Assembly: GCA_964434235.1 (NCBI GenBank)
Contig: CAYSUN010000020.1
Coordinates: 1 to 21,161 of the forward strand
From: JABMRF01 sp964434235
GTDB taxonomy: Bacteria; Patescibacteriota; Patescibacteriia; UBA11705; JABHMO01
Reading direction: 5' to 3'
Length of the DNA stretch: 21,161 nt
Positions 6,801 to 13,778 of this stretch are shown piece by piece (position 1 is the stretch's first letter; the number at the start of each line of letters is the position of its first letter). The position numbers were made by a program, and so were the translations under genes. A model generated the notes under the pieces. It was not told where the DNA came from. It saw only the letters and a program-made list of their open reading frames with translations, and made no database searches.

Positions 6801-7868
6801 ATGTTTAGAAAATTTTGGATTTGGCTTACTTTAATGCTTGGAATGAGAAAACAACAGGTAGAAATTCCTACAACTGAAATTGATTCAGGATCAGTTAAGG
6901 CAGAAGAATCACAGGAAACAACGCAAACAAAGTCTGAAAAACATTTAACTAGAGAAGAAAAAAAATATTTGAAAACAAATCGAAGTATTTATTCTCTTGT
7001 TATTTTAGTTGCTTTTAGTTTTGTCAATCAGGGTGAAGTAGATGTGGTCAAGGAAAACACGCCAGGATTTCGGTTGTTGTTTGATCATGTACGAGATGAA
7101 GATCGCGAAAATTTTCTTAATACTGTTCGACATTATTTTAAGCTATGCCTCTATTATCTGGGAACATTTTTTGATTATCCTGGTGATATTTGGGAAAGTT
7201 TGGTTTTTGCCAATTTTCAATATGTTTTTGGTTATTCAAAAGAAGAAGTAGCAACTTTAATTAGGCAGTATCTTTCCAGTTGTCCTCCAGGTACTTTTAC
7301 GTACAGGTTGAAATCTCAGGTTTTTCCTGCTGAATTGATTGAACAAGATTATATTGATGGAATAAAGGGTTATCTGTATTCTGAGAATTTTGAAGAAATT
7401 GATGAAATCATAACCAAAGCCCAGTTGTCAATTGAAGTTGTGGAGCAACTTATTGTTGACACTGTTGTTGGAAAATTAAATGAATATGTTGTTTGTATTG
7501 ATTCAAAAGAAGAAAAGATTAGAATTAATGCTCCACGTTATATTCAAGCAATTAAGAAAATCATGGCTTGGCACCCTGTTGACTTGAAGGAAGTTTTCCT
7601 TAGTTTGATCGTATGTGATCTTGATGTTTATCTTTTGATCAAGGAATTGTCTGTTTTTGATCAGTTTGATAGATCACAGCAAAAATATGTAGCTCGGATA
7701 TACTGCTTGAATTCATTCAAATTGGGTTCTACAAACAAGTCCAGTGATGTGCAAAAAGTTATTGAAGAGTTTGGATTTACTTGGGAAGATTTGGCGGATG
7801 AACTTCGCCGAGAAAAGCAATTGCTCAATTTCTCTATGGTTTGGTATTTTGATCATTTGGATAAATAA
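6801..7868 (+). CDS. Orphan 355-aa helical protein, unknown function
   Basis: I chose the ATG at 6801 because AAGGAG (6790-6795) sits five bases before it; a GTG two codons upstream would overlap that SD. The N-terminus MFRKFWIWLTLMLGM is short, hydrophobic and flanked by basic residues, possibly a membrane-association helix. Residues about 16-60 are polar, rich in Glu/Gln/Thr/Lys and probably disordered. A second hydrophobic stretch is SIYSLVILVAFSFV (about 62-75). The remainder looks mostly alpha-helical, with alternating acidic and aromatic patches and no catalytic motif I can name. It is a single-gene unit with its own promoter and terminator, and its expression signals differ from those of the neighbouring murC operon. 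I recognise no family. Confidence 0.75.
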   Translation: MFRKFWIWLTLMLGMRKQQVEIPTTEIDSGSVKAEESQETTQTKSEKHLTREEKKYLKTNRSIYSLVILVAFSFVNQGEVDVVKENTPGFRLLFDHVRDEDRENFLNTVRHYFKLCLYYLGTFFDYPGDIWESLVFANFQYVFGYSKEEVATLIRQYLSSCPPGTFTYRLKSQVFPAELIEQDYIDGIKGYLYSENFEEIDEIITKAQLSIEVVEQLIVDTVVGKLNEYVVCIDSKEEKIRINAPRYIQAIKKIMAWHPVDLKEVFLSLIVCDLDVYLLIKELSVFDQFDRSQQKYVARIYCLNSFKLGSTNKSSDVQKVIEEFGFTWEDLADELRREKQLLNFSMVWYFDHLDK

Positions 7869-7887
7869 GACAATCAGTAATCGTCAC

Positions 7888-7914
7888 CCCACTATTCAGA
7901 ATAGTGGGTTTTTT
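7888..7914 (+). terminator. Intrinsic terminator of the 355-aa orphan gene
   Basis: CCCACTATT and AATAGTGGG form a perfect 9-bp stem around CAG, followed by six T. It lies 20 bases past the stop. Confidence 0.9.
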
Positions 7915-7968
7915 GTTTAAATCTTTAAAACATTAATTTTAAAGTTAACATATCAAGATGATTTTTTA

Positions 7969-7997
7969 TTGTAATTTTTTCTTAAATATGGTAAAAT
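7969..7997 (+). promoter_or_regulatory. Probable murC promoter
   Basis: TTGTAA (7969-7974), a 17-base spacer and TAAAAT (7992-7997), with TG one base before the -10 (extended -10). This predicts a leader of about 28 bases before murC, with no SD in it. Confidence 0.45.
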
Positions 7998-8031
7998 TTA
8001 TACAGTTATAACATCAGAAATTAAATTTAAT

Positions 8032-9396
8032 ATGAATTTAGAAAATATTAAAAAAGTTTATATCTCAGGAATTGGCGGGATTGGAGTTTCAGCTCTGGCT
8101 CGTTTTTTTATTCATCGTGGAGTAGAAGTGCAAGGTTCAGATATACACAAATCAGAGATTACTGATGAGCTAGAAAAAATTGGCGTTAAAATAAACTTTG
8201 AACAAAAAGAAGAAAATATAACTTTTTCAACTGATATACTTGTTTATTCATCAGCTGTACCACTGGAAAATCCTGAAAGACAAAAAGCTAAAAAAGAAAA
8301 TATTCCACAAAAAAGTTATTTTGAAATTTTAGGTGAGGTTAGTCGAGATTTTAACACAGTGGCAATTTCAGGCACGAACGGAAAGTCTACGACTACGGCC
8401 ATGCTTGCTAGTTGTTTAATAGACGCAGAAAAAGATCCGACTGTAATTGTAGGATCAAATTTTGAAAAATTGGATATGAATTTTCGAGCTGGGAATTCAA
8501 ATTTATTTATTATGGAAGCTTGCGAATATCGCGCACACATGCTTTTGTTAAGACCTCAAACTATAATACTGACAAATATCGAGGAAGATCATTTAGATTT
8601 TTATAAAGATTTAAATCATATTGTACAAACTTTTCAGCAATATGTTAGTGGTCTTCGAGACGAAAATAATCTTTTAATTATTAATAATGATGATGTTAAT
8701 ATTCGTCAGCTTAATTTACCAAAATGTAAAGTTGTGAACTATGGTTTAATTGGTGGGGCTGATGTTTGGGCTTTTAATATTCGTAAATTAGCCGGTGTGC
8801 AAAAGTTTAGCGTTTCATATTATGGACGAGATCTTGGCGAATTTGAACTGCAAGTTCCTGGTGATCATAATATTTATAATGCTTTGGCCGCTATTGCTTA
8901 TAGCTTAAGTTTAGAAATTCCGATCGGGAAAATAAAACAGTCTTTGGCTGAGTTTAAAGGCATTTGGCGACGTTTTGAAATTATTAAAAATGATGATTAT
9001 ACAGTAATTTCAGATTATGCGCATCATCCAACAGCCTTAAAAACTTTAATTCGTGGTACAAAAGAATTTTTTCCAGGACGCAGGGTTATTACAGTTTTTC
9101 AACCTCATCAAAAAGATCGAACAATGAAATTATTTGGTGATTTTGTGAAAAGTTTTACTGAAGCGGAAATAGTTATTTTGGCAGAAATTTATGATGTTAA
9201 AGGTCGCGAAGCTAACATTAAAATAAGTTCAAAAGACATAGTTGAAAAAGTAAAACAAAATGATCCGAAAAAACAGATAGAATATGCTGAGGATTTGTTG
9301 TCTGCCAAAATTAAAACAAAATCTATAATCGAAAAAGGTGACGTTGTGCTCGTTGTTGGGGCTGGTGATATTTATGAAATAGCTAAAGAATTATAA
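8032..9396 (+). CDS. murC: UDP-N-acetylmuramate--L-alanine ligase
   Basis: 454 aa, normal length. This cytoplasmic ligase adds L-Ala to UDP-MurNAc using ATP, the first step of the peptidoglycan stem peptide. Seen: an N-terminal Rossmann motif ISGIGGIGVSALA (11-23) with SDIH after it; the ATP P-loop ISGTNGKSTTTAML (112-125); MEACEYRAHML, where many MurC have 'EADE(S/Y)D' but an EACEY variant fits; TNIEEDHLDFY (181-191); the MurC signature FKGIWRRFE; and SDYAHHPTALK. It leads an operon: the next gene starts eight bases after its stop, and murB follows about 1.2 kb later, separated by the DHH gene. No SD precedes the ATG. Confidence 0.95.
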   Translation: MNLENIKKVYISGIGGIGVSALARFFIHRGVEVQGSDIHKSEITDELEKIGVKINFEQKEENITFSTDILVYSSAVPLENPERQKAKKENIPQKSYFEILGEVSRDFNTVAISGTNGKSTTTAMLASCLIDAEKDPTVIVGSNFEKLDMNFRAGNSNLFIMEACEYRAHMLLLRPQTIILTNIEEDHLDFYKDLNHIVQTFQQYVSGLRDENNLLIINNDDVNIRQLNLPKCKVVNYGLIGGADVWAFNIRKLAGVQKFSVSYYGRDLGEFELQVPGDHNIYNALAAIAYSLSLEIPIGKIKQSLAEFKGIWRRFEIIKNDDYTVISDYAHHPTALKTLIRGTKEFFPGRRVITVFQPHQKDRTMKLFGDFVKSFTEAEIVILAEIYDVKGREANIKISSKDIVEKVKQNDPKKQIEYAEDLLSAKIKTKSIIEKGDVVLVVGAGDIYEIAKEL

Positions 9397-9403
9397 TGTA
9401 ATT

Positions 9404-10330
9404 ATGCTATCAGATAAAAAAGTTTTACTAACATCCTATGAAAATCCCGACGTGGATGGAGTCAGTTGTTGCTATGCTTATTCTGAATTTCTTCGGAATA
9501 AAAATGTTGAGGCAACAGCTATTTTTTTCGGCAACGTTCAAAGGGAAGCTCAGTTTGTTTTGGATAAATTTAATATCAAGATAAATAAAGAAGAGGATTT
9601 AATTGATGAATATAAAAATGTTATTTTACTTGATGCGAGCGAAATTTTGCGACTGCCTCAAACGATTAAACCTGAACAAATTATTGAAATTATTGATCAT
9701 AGAAACTCAGAGGATTTAAATGGATTCCCTAATGCAAAAATTCAAATTGAATTAGTTGGTTCATGCGCAACCTTAATTGCAGAAAAATTTAGCCAGGCGG
9801 ATATGAAGATTTCTGAAAATTCAGCAGTCCTTCTTTATTCAGCCATAGTTTCTAATACATTAAATTTTCAAGGTAAATTATCAACAGAAAGAGATAGAAG
9901 AATGGCTGAGTGGTTAAAAATCAAGATTGAACTTCCTGAGGATTATGTTCACCAAATGTTTGTTTATAAATCAAAATTCACCCAAAAACTAAAGGATGTT
10001 TTATTGGGTGATTTTAAAGATTTTAAGGTCAATGATGTTAAGCTTGGTATTGCTCAAGTAGAAATTATTAATGTTAATCAATTTATTGAAAATAATCTTG
10101 AAGAAATTGAAAAAACATTAGCAGAAATAAAAAAAGAAAAATCAATAAAGTATATTTTTCTAAATTGTATTGATTTGGAAGCTGGGTTTAATACTCTTGT
10201 GGCAATTGATCTGCCCACAAAAAAAATTATTACTTTGGCTTTGAATATAAAATTTAAAGGTAATATTGCTCAAACCAAGGTGTTTATGATGAGGAAAGAA
10301 ATTGTGCCGTTAATCAAAAACATTTGTTAG
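9404..10330 (+). CDS. DHH/DHHA2 phosphoesterase, family II pyrophosphatase-like, altered metal site
   Basis: 308 aa, the size of family II manganese pyrophosphatases. The layout matches: NPDVDG (14-19) for the PDxD motif, LLDAS with D77, IIDHRN at 97-101 for the DHH motif, SCATLIAEKF, AIVSNTL (147-153) for the 'ILSDT' strand, then a DHHA2 domain with GIAQVEIINV and a closing MRKEIVP (296-302) equivalent to 'SRKKQVVP'. Changes from the canonical site: the first His ligand ('GHxNPDxD') is Tyr12, the second His of DHH is Arg100, and the Asp of SDT is Asn151. D16, D18, D77 and H99 remain. It may be an inactive or re-purposed relative, or act on a different phosphoester. It starts eight bases after murC, so it is co-transcribed. 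The stop is TAG. Confidence 0.8.
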   Translation: MLSDKKVLLTSYENPDVDGVSCCYAYSEFLRNKNVEATAIFFGNVQREAQFVLDKFNIKINKEEDLIDEYKNVILLDASEILRLPQTIKPEQIIEIIDHRNSEDLNGFPNAKIQIELVGSCATLIAEKFSQADMKISENSAVLLYSAIVSNTLNFQGKLSTERDRRMAEWLKIKIELPEDYVHQMFVYKSKFTQKLKDVLLGDFKDFKVNDVKLGIAQVEIINVNQFIENNLEEIEKTLAEIKKEKSIKYIFLNCIDLEAGFNTLVAIDLPTKKIITLALNIKFKGNIAQTKVFMMRKEIVPLIKNIC

Positions 10331-10408
10331 AGCAAGCAAGGTTTTCTAACTTGGTAGATTTTGTAAAAACGGGAGTAGCGTTTCAATTTATATTCGCATA
10401 ATAAATAT

Positions 10409-10567
10409 ATGGAGGAGTTAATTAAGAAAAAAGGTAGATTGCGTAAACAGCAAAAGAAAAAAATGGCTAAAACTTCAGGTTCGTTGGCTGGACAGTTCAG
10501 TCGTATGCGAACAGCCAAAGGTTATGCTAAAAATTCAAAAACTGAAATAATCATTAAGATTAAATAA
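10409..10567 (+). CDS. Small strongly basic protein, 52 aa, unrecognised
   Basis: ATG at 10409, TAA at 10565-10567. The product begins MEELIKKKGRLRKQQKKK, has about 20 Lys/Arg in 52 residues, a Ser/Gly/Arg-rich middle (SGSLAGQFSRMR) and ends IIIKIK. The charge suggests binding to RNA, DNA or the ribosome. It sits between the DHH gene and murB in the same direction and fills the only sizeable gap of this run. There is no SD upstream; instead GGAGGAG lies just inside the ORF, directly after the A and T of the ATG, which would suit a start slightly downstream if a non-ATG codon (ATT at codon 5) were used. No family recognised. Confidence 0.5.
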   Translation: MEELIKKKGRLRKQQKKKMAKTSGSLAGQFSRMRTAKGYAKNSKTEIIIKIK

Positions 10568-10620
10568 ATAGTTAATTATTCTAATAAATTTTTATGTTGG
10601 TAGCTAAATCCGAAATTTTG

Positions 10621-10629
10621 TGCTACAAT
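10621..10629 (+). promoter_or_regulatory. Extended -10 box of murB, implying a leaderless message
   Basis: TGC-TACAAT is an extended -10 (TACAAT at 10624-10629, five of six matches). The expected start of transcription is about 10636, exactly the A of the chosen murB ATG. There is no clear -35 at normal spacing. Confidence 0.5.
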
Positions 10630-10635
10630 ACTCTT

Positions 10636-11694
10636 ATGAAAAAAGATTTAGAACAAAAAATAGGTCTTGAAGTCAAGGAAAATGAAAATTTGTCCAAGTA
10701 TACTACTTTTAAAATTGGCGGTCCGGCCAAATTTTTTATTGAAGTAAATAACAAATCAGATTTATTCAAAACATTAAAAGCAGTTCATGAATTAAAGTTG
10801 CCGTTTTTTATTTTGGGTGGTGGCAGTAATGTTCTTGTTTCTGACAAAGGTTTTGATGGTGTGGTGATTCATTTAACTGAAGGCGATATTGAATATTTTG
10901 GTGGTGGAGCGAAAGTTTTTGCTGGTAATGATTGGCGAAAATTTACTCGTTCAGTGATTGAAAAAGGCTTGAGTGGATTAGAGTTTGGGGCAAATATTCC
11001 TGGAACAGTTGGCGGAGCAGTTTACGGTAATGCTGGTGCTTATGGCCAAGGCGCTGGTGATTTTGTTGATCGCGTTGAGGTTATTGTAGGAGTTGGTGAT
11101 TTTGTTGATCCCTCTTCAGTAATGGTAGGAGCAGGTGATTTCGTTGACCCATCTTCAGCAATGGTAGGAGCTGAATATCATTCAGCTCAAAAACCCAAAG
11201 CAAACAACGAAATCACGTTGAAAGTTTTAACCAAAGAAGAATGTAATTTTGAATATCGTGAAAGTATTTTTAAAAAAAATAAAAATTGGATAATTTCTGA
11301 AGTGATATTTAAGTTAATGCCTGATGAAAAATCAGCTGAAAAGTTAAAACAAATTGATGAAGAATGGAATAAGCGTCTTTGTAGTCAACCATTGGATTTA
11401 CCAAGTGCTGGTTGTTCATTCAAAAATATTTTATACACACCAGAATTAGAAAAGTTTAAAGAATGGGAAATAAAAGGGAAGTTGCCAGTAGCAAAATTTA
11501 TTGAGGATCTAGATTTAAAAGGTTATAAAATCGGCGGTGCTATGGTTTCTGATAAACATGCAAATTTTATACTTAATTTTAATAATGCTTCAGCTGATGA
11601 TGTTATGCAACTTATCAGCTTAGTCAAATCAAAAGTTCGTACAAATTTTAATATTCAACTTGAAGAAGAGGTCCAATACCTTGGCTTTAATTAA
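10636..11694 (+). CDS. murB: UDP-N-acetylenolpyruvoylglucosamine reductase with repeat insertion
   Basis: 352 aa from the ATG at 10636; an in-frame ATG at 10594 lies upstream of the likely -10 box and adds 14 residues outside the family. This FAD enzyme makes UDP-MurNAc from enolpyruvyl-UDP-GlcNAc with NADPH. Seen: YTTFKIGGPAKFF, LGGGSNVLVSDKGF, GLEFGANIPGTVGGAVYGNA (FAD domain), FEYRES, PSAGCSFKN, KIGGAMVSDKHANFI and a closing LEEEVQYLG with the catalytic Glu. The proton-donor position is Cys260 in SAGCSF, where E. coli has Ser; Cys occurs in other MurB. Oddity: after DFVDRVEV the normal short 'DLKTG'-like turn is replaced by about 40 residues made of a 13-aa tandem repeat (separate entry). 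Confidence 0.94.
   Translation: MKKDLEQKIGLEVKENENLSKYTTFKIGGPAKFFIEVNNKSDLFKTLKAVHELKLPFFILGGGSNVLVSDKGFDGVVIHLTEGDIEYFGGGAKVFAGNDWRKFTRSVIEKGLSGLEFGANIPGTVGGAVYGNAGAYGQGAGDFVDRVEVIVGVGDFVDPSSVMVGAGDFVDPSSAMVGAEYHSAQKPKANNEITLKVLTKEECNFEYRESIFKKNKNWIISEVIFKLMPDEKSAEKLKQIDEEWNKRLCSQPLDLPSAGCSFKNILYTPELEKFKEWEIKGKLPVAKFIEDLDLKGYKIGGAMVSDKHANFILNFNNASADDVMQLISLVKSKVRTNFNIQLEEEVQYLGFN
11050..11187 (+). repeat. In-frame 39-bp tandem repeat plus hairpin inside murB
   Basis: Three consecutive 39-base units occur at 11050-11088, 11089-11127 and 11128-11166. They encode GAGDFVDRVEVIV, GVGDFVDPSSVMV and GAGDFVDPSSAMV. Units 2 and 3 match at 33 of 39 bases; unit 1 is the native MurB strand and shares mainly the GGTGATTTTGTTGATC core. 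A fourth unit begins (GGAGCT) and runs into a perfect hairpin, AGCTGAA-TATCA-TTCAGCT (11169-11187). Most unit 2/3 differences are at third codon positions, so the repeat has been kept in frame. Confidence 0.85.
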
Positions 11695-11700
11695 AAAAAT

Positions 11701-12315
11701 ATGTTTCATCGTTCAGCTTTGAAGTCAATCCTTAATTATAAAGTTAACATTGTGATTAAGGTTTTAATCATGTCAGATTTTATAATTTTTTCAGCTGGAA
11801 ATTTGCTCGCACCGATTTTTGCCATTTTTGTTATGGAAAGAATTCATGGTGCAGGTTTAGAAGTCGTGGGAATTTGTGCCTCATTATATTATATTGCCAA
11901 AGCTTTGGTTGAATTGCCCGTTGGTAGATTTATTGATAAAACAAAATCAGAAAAAGATGATTTGTGGACAGCTCTTCTCGGCACAATTCTAACGGCAGTT
12001 ATTTATGTTGTTTACATGTTTATTGATCAAGTATGGCAGTTGTATGTTGCCCATATAATTTTGGGCATGGCTGCAGCTTTGGCTTATCCTGGTTGGTATT
12101 CTATTTTTACTCGACACGTTGATAAAGACAAAAAAGGTGTTGAGTGGAGTTTGTATGATGTTATGATGGGTATTGGAATGTCAATTTCCGCAGCTCTTGG
12201 TGCTTTTATTGCAGATTATTATGGATTTAATACTTTGATGATGATCGCCTTTGTTGTGACGACTATTGGCGCATTATTACTCATTTCTATAAGAAATAAA
12301 ATTTATAAATCATAA
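11701..12315 (+). CDS. Half-size MFS-type membrane protein (six helices)
   Basis: 204 aa. Six hydrophobic segments lie at about 25-44, 55-75, 87-107, 110-135, 147-172 and 176-196. The loop after helix 2 reads LPVGRFIDKTKSEKDD, the MFS motif A region (G-x-x-x-D-(R/K)-x-G-(R/K)-like). YPGWYSIFTRHVDKDKKG after helix 4 also resembles MFS cytoplasmic loops. Canonical MFS carriers have twelve helices and about 400 residues; the ORF ends cleanly with TAA after helix 6, and the next gene is hpf, so no second half is present here. It could work as a homodimer or be a reduced relative. The substrate is unknown. It starts seven bases after murB with no SD, so it depends on the murB message. Confidence 0.75.
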   Translation: MFHRSALKSILNYKVNIVIKVLIMSDFIIFSAGNLLAPIFAIFVMERIHGAGLEVVGICASLYYIAKALVELPVGRFIDKTKSEKDDLWTALLGTILTAVIYVVYMFIDQVWQLYVAHIILGMAAALAYPGWYSIFTRHVDKDKKGVEWSLYDVMMGIGMSISAALGAFIADYYGFNTLMMIAFVVTTIGALLLISIRNKIYKS

Positions 12316-12415
12316 AATAACTACTAGCTTAAAGTTTTTTTATCAGATTGTCGGCTAATTTATAAAAAATAGATTCAAACGCAGTCTATATAAAAACAAT
12401 AAGTTGGACTAGCAT

Positions 12416-12715
12416 ATGAAAATTAATTTGAAAACAAAGAATTTGGAACTTACAACCCAAATTAAAAATCACGTTACGGAAAAGTTGGGTGGTCTTGATA
12501 AGTTTTTTAATAATATTCAGCAAGTAGACGTCGAAGTAGGAAAAACAAAAGCTAGTCAGAATAAAGGTGTTATATTTTTTTGTGAAGTAAATGTAAGTGT
12601 GCCGAAAAAGTTACTTCGATTTCGAAAAGAATTTTCTGATATTATGAAAGCAATTAATGAATCGAAAAAAGGAATTCAAAACGAAATTAAGAAATATAAA
12701 GAACAATATTTATAA
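12416..12715 (+). CDS. hpf: Short ribosome hibernation promoting factor (HPF/YfiA family)
   Basis: 99 aa, the length of the short HPF/YfiA form without the C-terminal dimerisation domain of long HPF. The N-terminal MKINLKTKNLELTTQIKNHV strand-helix, the LGGLDKFF turn, QQVDVEVGKTKAS strand, an FFCEVNVSVPKKLLRF strand pair and the final long basic helix (DIMKAINESKKGIQNEIKKY) match the beta-alpha-beta-beta-beta-alpha fold. Family knowledge: it binds the 30S decoding centre and silences ribosomes in starvation. The 100-base gap before it has no SD and no clear promoter. Confidence 0.85.
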   Translation: MKINLKTKNLELTTQIKNHVTEKLGGLDKFFNNIQQVDVEVGKTKASQNKGVIFFCEVNVSVPKKLLRFRKEFSDIMKAINESKKGIQNEIKKYKEQYL

Positions 12716-12753
12716 AATAATGATTTGAATCGTTTAGTTTAATATTTTTGTTT

Positions 12754-13215
12754 ATGAAAGAAATTCCAACAAAAGAAAAAGAATTAAAACAGATAAAATC
12801 ATTGCGAGAGTTTTCTGATTCTGATTTAGATTATTTTAAAGAATTGGAAGGCGAAAATGGTTGGATTGCTTATGGTGATCCGACTTACCAAAATGTGCGA
12901 TATTTTGTTGTGGATAGTGATAACGATGAACACCTTGGAATCGTTGGTTTGTTTGATTTTGAAGACCAGAAGAATGTAACTCACGCTGTAGTTGATCCAA
13001 AGTTTAGGGGACAAGGATTGGCTCAAAAATTTCTTGATAAAATAACCAAAGAGCTTGATTTGAAATTTTACATTTGCACTGTAGATCTTGATAACGTATC
13101 TTCTTTAAGAGCAATGGGAAAAAATCCAAATTTGCTCAGGGTTAGTGATGCTGACTATGAAGAGAAATATCATAAAGTAAAGTTTCAATACGAAAAGTCA
13201 GAACAAAAAAAATAA
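12754..13215 (+). CDS. GNAT-family N-acetyltransferase
   Basis: 153 aa from the ATG at 12754; a TTG two codons upstream is less likely. The acetyl-CoA site is motif A, VVDPKFRGQGLAQKFLDKI, with the R-G-Q-G-L-A loop at about 85-90. A preceding strand pair (RYFVVDSDNDEHLGIVGLFDF) and a following FYICTVDLDNVSSLRAMGK, the GNAT motif B-like 'N..S..A..K' block, complete the core. The substrate cannot be read from sequence. It ends in a terminator shared with the convergent membrane-protein gene. No SD; TAATAT sits eight bases before the ATG. Confidence 0.8.
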   Translation: MKEIPTKEKELKQIKSLREFSDSDLDYFKELEGENGWIAYGDPTYQNVRYFVVDSDNDEHLGIVGLFDFEDQKNVTHAVVDPKFRGQGLAQKFLDKITKELDLKFYICTVDLDNVSSLRAMGKNPNLLRVSDADYEEKYHKVKFQYEKSEQKK

Positions 13216-13224
13216 GAAAAAATA

Positions 13225-13257
13225 AAAGACCGCGCTGAATTGTTCAGTGCGGTCTTT
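13225..13257. terminator. Bidirectional intrinsic terminator
   Basis: AAAGACCGCGCTGAA and TTCAGTGCGGTCTTT pair over 15 bp with one G-T wobble around TTG, with A/T tracts on both sides. It lies between the convergent GNAT gene and the 122-aa membrane protein gene, whose stop codon overlaps the distal arm. Confidence 0.9.
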
Positions 13258-13624
13258 ATTTAATTTTATATAATGTTTTTTCCATTTTAGGACTTATGAT
13301 AAATGGAATTTTGCCGTAAAGTTCTTGGGCTTTTTGTGGCCCATCAATAGAAAGCGCCACAAGATAAAAGTACAAAACTTTTTTTCGATTGTTTTTTGCT
13401 TTTAAGCTTGCACTGATTGAGGCCATTAAACAGGGGAAAGAAATCCAGATTGGTGTTATTATCAGATGAAAGAAAAAGACATAAACACTAAAAGTTTTTT
13501 GACCAGCTCTCCTAAGTAAAATGTACCAAATTAAAGTTATTGTTCGTGTGAAAGCCAACCAGACAAGGTAAGCTAATAGCCCAACCTTTCCCACAAAGGG
13601 GATACTCCAGACGATATTTTCCAT
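13256..13624 (-). CDS. Small integral membrane protein, 122 aa, unknown
   Basis: The start is the ATG at 13624 because AAGGA lies nine bases upstream; a TTG six codons earlier would swallow that SD. Hydrophobic helices lie at about 8-35 (VGKVGLLAYLVWLAF onward) and 44-70 (FSVYVFFFHLIITPIWISF), separated by a basic LRRAGQK loop. A basic KAKNNRKK stretch follows, then a short amphipathic tail that includes IDGPQKAQELYGKIPFI. No catalytic motif. It is its own transcription unit, with TATAAT (13665-13660) on the minus strand but no good -35. No family recognised. Confidence 0.65.
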   Translation of the reverse strand: MENIVWSIPFVGKVGLLAYLVWLAFTRTITLIWYILLRRAGQKTFSVYVFFFHLIITPIWISFPCLMASISASLKAKNNRKKVLYFYLVALSIDGPQKAQELYGKIPFIISPKMEKTLYKIK

Positions 13625-13724
13625 GGTGTTTTTCCTTGTCAAAGAAACATTAAAGAAATATTATAAAAATTTAGCATTTTTGTATAATTAAAGCAAGGGT
13701 AAATAAATGTTGTCATAAAATTTA

Positions 13725-13759
13725 AAATAAAAAGATTTTTGGTCATTGACCAAAAATCT
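13725..13759 (-). terminator. Intrinsic terminator of the AAA+ ATPase gene
   Basis: An 11-bp stem (AGATTTTTGGT with ACCAAAAATCT) encloses CATTG. On the minus strand it is followed by TTTTTATTTT. It lies 19 bases past the stop. Confidence 0.8.
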
Positions 13760-13778
13760 GTAGTATTAAAATTGAATT

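Noticed and set aside
10594..10635. ATG at 10594 as murB start
   Set aside because: It lies upstream of the extended -10 box and the extra 14 residues do not resemble MurB.
13256..13642. TTG start at 13642 for the small membrane protein
   Set aside because: It would place the SD-like AAGGA inside the gene; the ATG at 13624 has the SD at usable spacing.
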